Assembly: GCF_900108275.1 (NCBI RefSeq)
Contig: NZ_FNVD01000009.1
Span: forward strand, 62,001 to 126,000
Reading direction: 5' to 3'
Length of the DNA: 64,000 nucleotides
Source: Jhaorihella thermophila
GTDB taxonomy: Bacteria; Pseudomonadota; Alphaproteobacteria; Rhodobacterales; Rhodobacteraceae
The translations under genes were made by a program, and so were the position numbers. Position 1 is the stretch's first letter, and each line of letters opens with the position of its first letter. The notes beneath the pieces were generated by a model that was not told where the DNA came from, searched no databases, and saw nothing but the letters and a program-made list of their open reading frames with translations. Positions 55,125-63,776 of this stretch are shown here, in pieces.

Positions 55125-56621
55125 ATGAAGAAACCTGCCGCCGAGGTGACCCCGAACACCTGGGAATTTCTGCGCGACCCGATGATCGCTCCGACCGGAT
55201 TTCGCGAATACGACGCGCGCTGGCGCTATCCGGAGGAGATCAACCTGCCCGGCATGACCGCGTTGGGGCTGGGGCTGGGCACGCAGATGCGGCGGCGCGG
55301 GATCGAGCCGGTGATCGCCGTGGGCAACGACTATCGCGACTATTCGCTGGCGATCAAGAACGCGCTGATCCTCGGCCTCATGCAGGCGGGCATCCGGGTC
55401 ATGGACATCGGCCCCGCGCTGAGCCCGATGGCCTATTTCGCCCAGTTCCACCTTGACGTGCCGGCGGTGGCGATGGTGACGGCCAGCCACAACCCCAATG
55501 GCTGGACCGGGGTCAAGATGGGGTTCGAACGCCCGCTGACCCACGGCCCCGACGAGATGGCCGAGCTGCGCGACATCGTGCTGACCGGCGATTTCGAGCC
55601 GCGCCCGGGCGGGGCCTATGAATTCGTGGAGGGCGTGCGGGAGGCCTATCTGGACGATCTGGCGGGCGATTTCCGCATGACCCGGCCGCTGAAGGTGGTC
55701 TGCGCCACCGGCAACGGCACCGCAGGCGCCTTTGCGCCCGATCTGTTCCGCCGGATCGGGGTCGAGGTGGTGCCCGGCCACAACGAGCTCGACTATACCT
55801 TCCCCCACTACAACCCAAACCCCGAGGCCATGGAAATGCTGCATGACATGGCCGCTGCGGTAAAGGCCAGCGGCGCGGATCTGGCGCTGGGCTTCGACGG
55901 AGACGGCGACCGCTGCGGCGTGGTGGACGACGAGGGCGAGGAGATCTTTGCCGACAAGGTGGGCGTCATCATGGCGCGCGACCTGGCGAAGATTTATCCG
56001 GGCGCGACCTTCGTGGCGGATGTGAAATCGACGGGTCTGTTCGCCAGCGACCCGGAATTGCAGCGCCACGGGATCAGGGCGGATTACTGGAAGACCGGCC
56101 ACAGCCACATGAAGCGGCGGGTGAAGGAGCTCGGCGCGCTGGCGGGGTTCGAAAAGTCGGGCCACTATTTCCTGTCGGGCGAGATCGGGCGTGGCTATGA
56201 CGACGGGATGCGGGTCGCGGTCGAGATCTGCAAGATGCTGGACCGCAACCCCGACAAGTCGATGTCGGATCTGCGCCGCGCGCTGCCGCGGACCTGGTCC
56301 ACGCCCACCATGTCGCCCTGGTGCGCCGATACCGAGAAATACCAGGTGCTGGAGCGGATCGTGGCCCGGCTGGTGAAGATGGCCGAGGACGGCGGCACCA
56401 TCGCCGGGCGGCAGATCGCCGAGGTGGTCACGGTGAACGGCGCCCGGGTGATCCTGGACAATGGCGGCTGGGGGCTGGTGCGGGCATCCAGCAACACGCC
56501 GAACCTGGTGGTGGTGTGCGAAAGCCCCGAAAGCGAAGCCGAAATGCGTGCGATATTCGCCGATATCGACGCGGTGATCCGCACCGAGCCGGCGGTGGGG
56601 GACTACGACCAGACGATCTGA
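55125..56621 (+). CDS. Phosphomannomutase/phosphoglucomutase
   Basis: 498 residues from ATG 55125. Alpha-D-phosphohexomutase features are REYDARWRY, phosphoserine loop VTASHNPNGWTGVK, metal loop FDGDGDRCGVVD, sugar loop FEKSGHYFLSGEIGRGYDDG, and a C-terminal phosphate loop VRASSNTPNLVV. It supplies mannose-1- or glucose-1-phosphate for polysaccharide. Only 22 bases after kdsA, so it belongs to the capsule unit. Confidence 0.9.
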   Translation: MKKPAAEVTPNTWEFLRDPMIAPTGFREYDARWRYPEEINLPGMTALGLGLGTQMRRRGIEPVIAVGNDYRDYSLAIKNALILGLMQAGIRVMDIGPALSPMAYFAQFHLDVPAVAMVTASHNPNGWTGVKMGFERPLTHGPDEMAELRDIVLTGDFEPRPGGAYEFVEGVREAYLDDLAGDFRMTRPLKVVCATGNGTAGAFAPDLFRRIGVEVVPGHNELDYTFPHYNPNPEAMEMLHDMAAAVKASGADLALGFDGDGDRCGVVDDEGEEIFADKVGVIMARDLAKIYPGATFVADVKSTGLFASDPELQRHGIRADYWKTGHSHMKRRVKELGALAGFEKSGHYFLSGEIGRGYDDGMRVAVEICKMLDRNPDKSMSDLRRALPRTWSTPTMSPWCADTEKYQVLERIVARLVKMAEDGGTIAGRQIAEVVTVNGARVILDNGGWGLVRASSNTPNLVVVCESPESEAEMRAIFADIDAVIRTEPAVGDYDQTI

Positions 56622-56635
56622 GGCGGGTCGCGCCG

Positions 56636-56709
56636 AGGGGCGCGCGCCCCGAAACGCGCGCGATGCGCGCGTTGCCTCCGGCGGGGATATTTGGAGCAAG
56701 AGGAAGGAA
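56636..56709 (+). repeat. Intergenic palindromic element, copy 8
   Basis: GGGGCGCGCGCCCC palindrome, AACGCGCG-CGAT-GCGCGCGTT hairpin, then CTCCGGCGGGGATATTTGG and AGCAAGAGGAAGGAACG. It lies between the convergent phosphohexomutase and AsmA genes. Confidence 0.75.
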
Positions 56710-56733
56710 CGGGGGCCTGCCGGCCGGCGCGGT

Positions 56734-58695
56734 TCAATCCTGGCCGAGCAGTTTGAGCAGGCCCTTCTTTGCCTCCTTTTCGAGCTTGTCCTTGAGCGCC
56801 TTTTCTGCGTCCTGCGGTGTCTGGACAGGGGTGTCGAGTTCCCGGCCGAGCTTTTCCAGCGCCTTTTCCCTGGCCTTGCGTTCCAGTTCGTCCTGTTTCG
56901 CCTTGATTTCGGCATCGAGCGCGGCGCTGAGGTCGGGCTTGATCGCCGGGTCGTCCCACGGACCCTTGATGCGCACCGAGATCGCCAGTTGCCTGTCGCC
57001 GCCCTGTTTCACCGCGACGGGCGTGAACAGGTAGTCGATGTCGCGGCGGCCCAGGCCGATCCGGCCGGCGCCCTGGGCGGTGATGCGGGACAGCTTGAGT
57101 TTCAGGTCGTCGTTGAAGAGATCCCCGTCGCGGATCGTGAAGGTGGCGGTGAGGCTGTCGAAGACGGTGGTGCCCCCGGTTCCGGTGCCGCTGCGCAGAA
57201 GCCGGTCGAGGTCGATGCCAGAGATCACGCCGCGCCCGGTGCCGATCTGCCCCTGCCCCTTCAGCGAGCGCATGATCGCATCGACCGAATTGCCGACCCC
57301 CAGCACGTCGATCTGTCCCGAGGCCTTGCCCGAGAGCCGCTTGACTCCGGCGAGCCGGGCCAGGGCGTCCTGCAGCTCGATCCCGTCCATCCGGGCGCGC
57401 GCCGCCACCGACAGGCCGCTGCGGCCGTTGGCGACGAATTCGCCCTGCACCGTGCCGGCGAAGACCGACAGCGGCTGCACCGTCACCACGGCGCGCGCGC
57501 GGTCGATGCGGATCGTGGCGTCGAGGCCGGAGAGCGGCGCGACCGGTGTCAAAACGCGGTTCGCGGTCAGCCGGATCGTGCCGTTGACGAGGCGCAGGGC
57601 GCTTGCGTCGATCGGATCCTTCGGCCAGCCGTTTGTCCCGGCGCCGGCACCCGACGCGCCGCCGGCACCCGCATCGGCGCCGGCGCCGATCGGAGTCAGG
57701 TCGAGCGTGTCGGCGGCCAGGTGGGCAACCACATTGGCAGGCTGGCCCAGAACGACATCCGCCTCGCCCGTCAGTCGGTTGTCGTCAAGGTCCAGGCCCA
57801 GGTTGCGCAGGGAAAGCCGTCCGTCCGCCGTCCATGTGATGTCGGCGGAGATCCGCGCCTTGCGGCCCATGCCCTGCGGCGGGGCGGCGTCGGGCTGGCC
57901 CAGCGCCGCCAGCAGGCGCGCGGTGTCCTCGGCCATCACCTCGGCATGACCCGCGGCGGCGCCGGCGGTGCTTGCCTGGCCGTCAAAAGTGGCCGAGCCG
58001 CCGGGCGCCACGAGGCGGGCCTGCACCGACGCCACCTCACCCGCCAGCAGGGCGTCGGGGCGCGCGATGGTCGCGGTGACGTCCAGCGGGTCGCCGAAGG
58101 GGCGGATCCGGGCGGCCAGACGCATCGGCCCGGCCGCGTCCGGCCAGTCAAGGGACAATTCATCGGCCAGAAGCTCGACGGGAGCGGCGCCCGGCGATTC
58201 GTAGCTGAGCCGCGCGCCGGTCAGCCGCAGCCGGTTCAGGGTCAGCGGCGTTTCGCCCGCCCCCGCCGTCTGACCGCCCCCCTGCCCCGTGGCGACCGTG
58301 TCGGACGCGGAACCGCCCGAAAGTTCCCAGTTGCCGCGCCCGTCCGCGCCCAGCTTGAGCCGCAGGTCGGGGTTGCGCAGGGTCACTTCGCGCACATGGA
58401 TTTCGCCGCGCAAGAGATCCGGCGCGGACACCGCCACCGTCAGGGCATCGGCGGTCAGCATCGGCTCGGGGCCCGCCCAATCGGGATTGCCCAGCCGCAC
58501 CGGCCCGGTCCGCACCCCCAGCACCGGCCAGAGCGTGATCTTGACCCCCTCGGAAAATTCCAGCTTGCGGCCGGTGCGCGCCTCGACCTGGTCGGCGACA
58601 AGAGCGGCCACACGGTCGCCCGGCAGCAACAGCAGCCCGACCACGACCAGCGCAATCACGACAAGCACGGCCCCGATCAATCGGATCAACCACAT
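56734..58695 (-). CDS. AsmA family protein
   Basis: 653 residues from the ATG at 58695 (MWLIRLIGAVLVVIALVV), which starts with a membrane anchor. Further features are DQVEARTGRKLEF, the repeated beta-rich AsmA pattern (LRLTGARLSYES, GQFVANGRSG-like segments), LDRLLRSGTGTGGTTVFDSLTATFTI and GAGRIGLGRRDIDYLF at the C-terminal AsmA_2 domain, then a Lys/Glu-rich helical tail. AsmA-like proteins bridge the periplasm and are implicated in phospholipid transport. Confidence 0.88.
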   Translation of the reverse strand: MWLIRLIGAVLVVIALVVVGLLLLPGDRVAALVADQVEARTGRKLEFSEGVKITLWPVLGVRTGPVRLGNPDWAGPEPMLTADALTVAVSAPDLLRGEIHVREVTLRNPDLRLKLGADGRGNWELSGGSASDTVATGQGGGQTAGAGETPLTLNRLRLTGARLSYESPGAAPVELLADELSLDWPDAAGPMRLAARIRPFGDPLDVTATIARPDALLAGEVASVQARLVAPGGSATFDGQASTAGAAAGHAEVMAEDTARLLAALGQPDAAPPQGMGRKARISADITWTADGRLSLRNLGLDLDDNRLTGEADVVLGQPANVVAHLAADTLDLTPIGAGADAGAGGASGAGAGTNGWPKDPIDASALRLVNGTIRLTANRVLTPVAPLSGLDATIRIDRARAVVTVQPLSVFAGTVQGEFVANGRSGLSVAARARMDGIELQDALARLAGVKRLSGKASGQIDVLGVGNSVDAIMRSLKGQGQIGTGRGVISGIDLDRLLRSGTGTGGTTVFDSLTATFTIRDGDLFNDDLKLKLSRITAQGAGRIGLGRRDIDYLFTPVAVKQGGDRQLAISVRIKGPWDDPAIKPDLSAALDAEIKAKQDELERKAREKALEKLGRELDTPVQTPQDAEKALKDKLEKEAKKGLLKLLGQD

Positions 58696-58803
58696 GGCAC
58701 AAGCCCCATTCCGGTTTCGGTAGGAAAATGGCACCGGGCGGGCGGCTTCGCAATCGGATAACGCGCCGCGGCGGGGGCTTGCACCGCGCGATCAGCCCGC
58801 TAT

Positions 58804-60201
58804 ATGCGGCCCATGAGCACGAACCCGCCCGACCTGCGCCCCGACATCGCTCCCGCTGCCCGCCTGTCCGATGCCCCCCGCCCGGGCCAGCCCACCATTG
58901 GCATGGTGTCGCTGGGCTGCCCCAAGGCGCTGGTGGACAGCGAGCGCATCCTGACCCGGCTGCGGGCCGAGGGCTATGGCATCTCGCCCGACTATGCCGG
59001 CGCGGACGCGGTGATCGTGAACACCTGCGGGTTTCTGGACAGCGCCAAGGCCGAAAGCCTTGAGGCGATCGGCGAAGCGTTGACCGAGAACGGCCGCGTG
59101 ATCGTCACCGGCTGTCTGGGCGCCGAGCCGGACTATATCCGCGAGCATCACCCGCGCATCCTGGCGGTGACCGGCCCGCACCAGTACGAACAGGTGCTGG
59201 ACGCGGTGCATCAGGCCGTGCCACCCGACCCGCACCCGTTCATCGACCTGATGCCGGCGGCGGGAGTGAAGCTGACGCCCAGGCACTACAGCTATCTCAA
59301 GATTTCAGAGGGTTGCAACCACAAGTGCAAGTTCTGCATCATCCCCGACATGCGCGGGCGGCTGGTGTCGCGACCCGCGCATGCGGTGCTGCGCGAGGCC
59401 GAGAAGCTGGTGGATGGCGGCGTCCGCGAATTGCTGGTGATCAGCCAGGACACCAGCGCCTATGGGCTGGATCGCAGGCATGACACCGTGCCCTGGAAGG
59501 GGCGCGAGCTGCGCAACCACATCACCGATCTGGCACGCGAGCTGGGGCAGTTGGGCGCCTGGGTGCGGCTGCATTACGTCTATCCCTATCCGCATGTGCG
59601 CGAGCTGATCCCGCTGATGGCGGATGCGGGCAGCGGCGTGCTGCCGTATCTGGACATCCCCTTTCAGCACGCCCACCCCGACACGCTGAAGCGCATGGCC
59701 CGCCCCGCGGCGGCGGCCAGGACGCTGGACGAGATCGCCGCCTGGCGCGCCGCCTGTCCCGACCTGACGCTGCGCTCCACCTTCATCGTCGGCTATCCGG
59801 GCGAGACCGAGGCCGAGTTCCAGACCCTGCTGGACTGGCTGGACGAGGCGCAGCTGGATCGGGTCGGCTGCTTCAAATACGAAAACGTCGAAGGCGCGCG
59901 GTCGAACGCCCTGCCCGATCACGTGCCCGAAGAGGTCAAGCAGGAACGCTGGGAGCGCTTCATGGAAAAGGCGCAGGCGATTTCCGAGGCGAAGCTGGCG
60001 GCCAAGGTGGGACGGCGGATGCAGGTGATCGTGGACGAGGTGGACGACGAGGCCGCCACCTGCCGCACCACGGCCGATGCGCCCGAAATCGACGGAAACC
60101 TCTTTCTCGACGAGGGGTTCGAGGACCTGAAACCGGGCGACATCGTCACCGTCGAGGTGGACGAAGCCGGGGAATACGATCTTTGGGGGCGGCGTGTTTG
60201 A
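58804..60201 (+). CDS. rimO: Ribosomal protein S12 methylthiotransferase
   Basis: 465 residues (ATG 58804, or 58813 three codons later; neither has a strong ribosome site). N-terminal cluster cysteines in [22 protein letters not shown] and VTGCLGAE; radical SAM motif [24 protein letters not shown]-terminal TRAM domain. It adds a methylthio group to an aspartate of ribosomal protein S12. Confidence 0.95.
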   Translation: MRPMSTNPPDLRPDIAPAARLSDAPRPGQPTIGMVSLGCPKALVDSERILTRLRAEGYGISPDYAGADAVIVNTCGFLDSAKAESLEAIGEALTENGRVIVTGCLGAEPDYIREHHPRILAVTGPHQYEQVLDAVHQAVPPDPHPFIDLMPAAGVKLTPRHYSYLKISEGCNHKCKFCIIPDMRGRLVSRPAHAVLREAEKLVDGGVRELLVISQDTSAYGLDRRHDTVPWKGRELRNHITDLARELGQLGAWVRLHYVYPYPHVRELIPLMADAGSGVLPYLDIPFQHAHPDTLKRMARPAAAARTLDEIAAWRAACPDLTLRSTFIVGYPGETEAEFQTLLDWLDEAQLDRVGCFKYENVEGARSNALPDHVPEEVKQERWERFMEKAQAISEAKLAAKVGRRMQVIVDEVDDEAATCRTTADAPEIDGNLFLDEGFEDLKPGDIVTVEVDEAGEYDLWGRRV

Positions 60202-60296
60202 GGCGGCACAAGGGTTGTGTGGATCGTCCCATTGACGCGCGACAGGCTCCGTCACAGCATGGCCGGCGGTGATTCACGCAAGGGAGGACAACGCGC

Positions 60297-60539
60297 ATGA
60301 CCGACACCCCCATCATCGCGCAAAAGGGGCCGTTTCCGGTCGAGGTCGAGGAAGGCAAGACCTATTTCTGGTGCGCCTGCGGGCGGTCGCAGAAACAGCC
60401 CTTTTGCGACGGGTCGCACAAGGATACCGGCTTCAGCCCGGTGAAATACACCGCCGAGGCCAGCAAGAAGGTGTTCTTCTGCGGCTGCAAGCAGTCGGCC
60501 AAGAAGCCGCTCTGCGACGGCAGCCACAACAAACTGTAA
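60297..60539 (+). CDS. Dual CDGSH iron-sulfur protein
   Basis: 80 residues; GGGAGGA precedes the ATG. Two CDGSH-type sites: FWCACGRSQKQPFCDGSH at 24-41 and FFCGCKQSAKKPLCDGSH in the C-terminal half. Each C-x-C-x(n)-C-D-G-S-H set binds a [2Fe-2S] cluster with three Cys and one His. Tandem, soluble CDGSH proteins occur in many bacteria with unknown partners. Confidence 0.93.
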   Translation: MTDTPIIAQKGPFPVEVEEGKTYFWCACGRSQKQPFCDGSHKDTGFSPVKYTAEASKKVFFCGCKQSAKKPLCDGSHNKL

Positions 60540-60554
60540 GGCGCGCCCTGCCCG

Positions 60555-60800
60555 CTATTTGCCGGGCGGGGTTTCGCGCAGCTGGTAGATGCCTTCGGGC
60601 AGGTCCAGCGCGGCGGCGAGATCGCGCAGCTGGTTCGCCGACAGGGTGATCTTCTGCACGGTGTCGGTGCGCGGATCGTATTGTTCGATCGTCACGCACT
60701 CCGCGAAACTGTTGATGATCACGTCTTCCTGAAGCGGCGGTTCGCCCTCGTCCATCAAGACGATCACGGTGGCGTCGAATTCGTGCTCGATGCTGAACAT
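60555..60800 (-). CDS. Conserved small protein of unknown function
   Basis: 81 residues, acidic, without a signal or membrane segment. It reads MFSIEHEFDATVIVLMDEG, then INSFAECVTIEQYDPRTDTVQKIT and PEGIYQLRETPPGK. Codon usage and length agree with a real gene, and it has its own intergenic space convergent with the CDGSH gene. I do not recognise the family. Confidence 0.7.
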   Translation of the reverse strand: MFSIEHEFDATVIVLMDEGEPPLQEDVIINSFAECVTIEQYDPRTDTVQKITLSANQLRDLAAALDLPEGIYQLRETPPGK

Positions 60801-60916
60801 GGGCTCAGACTGCCCCGCGCCTCGGCGGTTTGCAAGGGCTGGCCATGGGGGCTGGCGGCGGACGGGGGCTGTGATAGGGTGCGCCGACCAAGACCGCTGA
60901 ACCGGACCGAACCAGA

Positions 60917-61597
60917 ATGCTCCGCCTTTTCCTGCTGTTGCTGGCCCTGGGCCTTGCCGCCTGCACGGCGCCGGTCGCCCCGGTGGACCCCGAGATCCAG
61001 CGCGCCGCGCGCAGCTTTGTCGAGGTGGTCGGCCGGGTCGAACCCGTCGCCGAAAGCGAGTGCCGCCGCCTGACCGTCGGGTTGAACTGCAACTTCGTCA
61101 TCGAGGTCGATACCGATCCGCGCGAGCCGCCCAATGCCTTTCAGACGGTCAACGAGTTCGGGCAGCCGGTGATCATCTTTACCGTGGCGATGATCCTGGA
61201 TGCGCGGTCGCCGGACGAAATGGCCTTTGTGCTGGGGCACGAGATGGCCCACCACATCCTAGGCCACCTTGCCCGGCAGGAGCGCAACGCCGTGGCCGGG
61301 GCGGAGATCCTTGCCGACATGGCGGTGCGCGCGGGCGCCGGTCCGGCCGAGGTGGCCAATGCCCGGCAGATCGGGGCCGAGATCGGAGCGCGGGTCTATT
61401 CCAAGGATTACGAGCTGGAGGCCGACCGGCTGGGCACGGTGATCGCGCTGCGCGCGGGCTATGACCCTCTGAGGGGCGCGGCCTATTTCAGCCGCCTGCC
61501 CGATCCCGGCGACCGGTTCCTGGGCACGCATCCGCCCAATGCCGCGCGCATCCACGCGGTGCGGGACACGCTGCGGCGGCTGGGGGCCGGGGCATGA
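60917..61597 (+). CDS. M48 family metalloprotease, lipoprotein
   Basis: 226 residues. Lipobox LGLAACTAP at residues 12-20 indicates a lipid-anchored exported protein. Zinc site HEMAHHILGH, third ligand region YELEADRLGTVIALRAGYDP, and FLGTHPPNAARI near the end, as in Oma1/LoiP/YcaL peptidases. It likely takes part in envelope protein quality control. Its stop overlaps the next start by 4 bases. Confidence 0.9.
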   Translation: MLRLFLLLLALGLAACTAPVAPVDPEIQRAARSFVEVVGRVEPVAESECRRLTVGLNCNFVIEVDTDPREPPNAFQTVNEFGQPVIIFTVAMILDARSPDEMAFVLGHEMAHHILGHLARQERNAVAGAEILADMAVRAGAGPAEVANARQIGAEIGARVYSKDYELEADRLGTVIALRAGYDPLRGAAYFSRLPDPGDRFLGTHPPNAARIHAVRDTLRRLGAGA

Positions 61598-61962
61598 GCC
61601 TGACCCGGCTGGGCGTGATCCTGACCGATCGCGGTTCGCGCTATGCGGTGAGCGGCGCGCCGGTCACGTCGCGGGCCGAAGTCGACGCGGTGCTGGCCGA
61701 ACTCAAGGCCGATCGCGCCTATGCCCGGGCGACTCACAATACTTGGGCGGCGGTGCTGCCGACCGGCGCGCTCAAGGCCGATGACGGAGAAAGCGGCGCG
61801 GGGATGGTGATCCTGCGGATGCTGGAACGCGCCGGTGTCACGGATCACGTTGTCATCGTAACCCGCTGGTACGGCGGCAAGAAACTTGGCGGCGACCGGT
61901 TCCGGCGGGTGCAGGACTGCGTGCGGGCCTATCTGGAGGCCACCGGGTCTGTCGGGTCTTGA
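61594..61962 (+). CDS. YigZ/IMPACT family protein (UPF0029)
   Basis: 122 residues. It has RAYARATHNTWAAVLPTG, DDGESGAGMVILRML and VVIVTRWYGGKKLGGDRFRRVQDCV, the core of the IMPACT N-terminal domain. It lacks the C-terminal ferredoxin-like domain of full YigZ (~200 residues). Translationally coupled to the M48 gene. Molecular role unknown. Confidence 0.85.
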   Translation: MSLTRLGVILTDRGSRYAVSGAPVTSRAEVDAVLAELKADRAYARATHNTWAAVLPTGALKADDGESGAGMVILRMLERAGVTDHVVIVTRWYGGKKLGGDRFRRVQDCVRAYLEATGSVGS

Positions 61963-62091
61963 CCTGCATCAAGGCCGGACATTCCCGGTCGGCTATGCTG
62001 TTTTCACGGCCATCCACGGGATTTCGGGGCCGCCGTGGCAAAGATGGCCGGGCCTGCGGGTTGCCCGCGGCCCCGGTTGCGGAGGAGACTT

Positions 62092-62364
62092 ATGAAACCT
62101 TTGGGACACCTCATGACTCATTTTCGGCTGGTGTCCTGCATGGCGCGCGCGGTGGGTGTGGATCCCGAGACCGCGCGGGCGGCGGGCGCGCTGAGCCAGC
62201 GGGCGTGGGCCGACATGGTTCAGACCTGTCGCCGCTGCGGCTGGGAGGGGTGCGAGGACTGGCTGAACAAGCACGAGACCGCGGAACATCCGCCCGAGGC
62301 CTGTCCGAACGCTGCCCGGATCCTGAGCATGCGCGGCCGGGTCGCGCGGTTGCAGGAGGCATGA
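62092..62364 (+). CDS. DUF6455 family protein, first copy
   Basis: 90 residues from ATG 62092 with GGAGGAG upstream. Four conserved cysteines in CRRCGWEGCEDWL and PEACPNAARI. The pattern HFRLVSCMARAVGVDPE..ALSQRAWADMVQTC is typical of this small alphaproteobacterial family, presumably a metal or cluster binder. Followed after one base by a second member. Confidence 0.78.
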   Translation: MKPLGHLMTHFRLVSCMARAVGVDPETARAAGALSQRAWADMVQTCRRCGWEGCEDWLNKHETAEHPPEACPNAARILSMRGRVARLQEA

Positions 62365-62365
62365 G

Positions 62366-62632
62366 TTGGACGGATCGCCCGATCGGCTTGGGGATCTTTC
62401 GCGGCATTTCTGGCTCGCGCGGTCGGTGGCGCGTGTGATGGGGTTGAACCTGTCCGAGTGCATCGCGCGAGGAAAATTGACCGAAGATCAATATGCAAGG
62501 ATGATAACCCGCTGCCGCGCGGGGGGGTGCGCGGTCATGTGCGAGGCGTGGCTGGCCACCCAGACCAGCCGCTGCGACAAGGCACCGTCGCATTGCGCCA
62601 TCGCCGAGGATTTGAACCGACTGGCGAAATAG
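62366..62632 (+). CDS. DUF6455 family protein, second copy
   Basis: 88 residues from a TTG at 62366; AGGAGG lies 6 bases upstream, and the ATG at 62361 is out of frame. It is related to the preceding protein (HFWLARSVARVMGLNLSE, MITRCRAGGCAVMCEAWLA, CDKAPSHCAIAEDL) with one more cysteine pair. The tandem arrangement suggests a local duplication and a shared role. Confidence 0.75.
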   Translation: MDGSPDRLGDLSRHFWLARSVARVMGLNLSECIARGKLTEDQYARMITRCRAGGCAVMCEAWLATQTSRCDKAPSHCAIAEDLNRLAK

Positions 62633-62751
62633 GCGGACCCTGGGGCGCCGACATGCAGATCGCAGGGCGGCCCGCGCTACGTCGGGCGGGTGCGGGGAGG
62701 TCTGCGCGACGGGGACGGGTCGAGGGGCGCCGCCCGTCGGGCAAAGGAAAT

Positions 62752-62805
62752 GCGAGGGGCTCTGCCCCTCGCGCTCCCCGGAGTATTTTTCGCAAGATGA
62801 AGGAG
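62752..62805 (+). repeat. Intergenic palindromic element, copy 9
   Basis: GCGAGGGGC-TCT-GCCCCTCGC hairpin, GCTCCCCGGAGTATTTTT, CGCAAGATGAAGGAGC. It lies between the convergent DUF6455 and ubiV genes. Stem identical to that of copy 6 except for one G:C pair. Confidence 0.78.
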
Positions 62806-62864
62806 CGGAAAGCGCACTGCCCTGCCGGAGGGTCTTCCGGCGGACGGCTGCTCTGGCGGCCGGG

Positions 62865-63776
62865 TCAGGCGGCGCGGGGGCCGAAATGGCGGTGGCCTTC
62901 GGCGCCGTGCCAGAAGCCGTTGGAGAGCGGTGCGGGCAGGTTCAGTTCCTCGAGCCGGGCAAGCGTTTCCGCGCCATCCGCGCGGCCCGCGATCCGGTCG
63001 GCGAAGATCCGCGTCACGGCCACCATGTCCGCCCGCTGCGGCAGCACGCGGAAATGGGAAACGCCCATGTCGCGCATCTCGTCGATCTCCGCGGCGAGGC
63101 AGAGATAGGAATGCGACAGGGTCTGGATACCGTTGACGACGAGAAAGCTCTGGTCTGTGACCGTCGTCAGGGGCATGCCGTCGGGGTCTTCCTCGCAGAC
63201 GAACTGGCAGTTGTCCTTGGTCCGGCAATGGGCGCGGGCGTGGTAGCAGCGCGCCGAGACGGCGAGTGAGGCGCGGCCGAAGACCTGCACTTCGACCCCG
63301 ACCCCGCGTTCGCGGGCCGCGGCGGCCATGGCCCCGACCACGCGCCGGGGCAGTTCGACCGGCAGGGTCGCATGCGTCGCCCCCCTGGCCGCGAGCCCAC
63401 CCAGGGTTCGTTCGTTGTAGACGTTCATCAGCGGCCCCAGCCGGTGCGGGCGGCCGTCGATGTGGTAGAGGCCGGAGGTGTTGTTCAGTTCGATCTCCTG
63501 GCTGTCGATTGCGCAGAAGTCGCGCATCATGTTGCGTTCGCGGGGGATCACGACTTCGGAGAGGGACGAGAGCACCACCCGCTTGCCGCCGCGTTCGAGG
63601 CGGTCGATCACCCGGGCCAAGTGCCGTTCGCAGAAGGGGGTGCGCTTGGAGCAGATCACCTCGCCCAGGTAGACGGTGTCCACCGGGGATTCGTCGGCGA
63701 TGCGGGCATAGAAGTCGCATTTGGTGTCGGCATCCCAGTGGTAGAGGATCGGGCCGAGGGTGAGCGTGCCTGTCAT
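62865..63776 (-). CDS. ubiV: O2-independent ubiquinone hydroxylation protein UbiV (U32 peptidase-like)
   Basis: 303 residues from the ATG at 63776; 45 upstream in-frame codons run through the repeat element and are unsupported. It has LGPILYHWDADTKCDFYARIADE, VYLGEVICSKRTPFC, and a cysteine set SARCYHARAHC plus NCQFVCEED that fits the four cluster ligands of UbiV. With UbiU and UbiT it hydroxylates the quinone ring without oxygen. The partner ubiU is not visible here and may lie right of the window. Confidence 0.87.
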   Translation of the reverse strand: MTGTLTLGPILYHWDADTKCDFYARIADESPVDTVYLGEVICSKRTPFCERHLARVIDRLERGGKRVVLSSLSEVVIPRERNMMRDFCAIDSQEIELNNTSGLYHIDGRPHRLGPLMNVYNERTLGGLAARGATHATLPVELPRRVVGAMAAAARERGVGVEVQVFGRASLAVSARCYHARAHCRTKDNCQFVCEEDPDGMPLTTVTDQSFLVVNGIQTLSHSYLCLAAEIDEMRDMGVSHFRVLPQRADMVAVTRIFADRIAGRADGAETLARLEELNLPAPLSNGFWHGAEGHRHFGPRAA

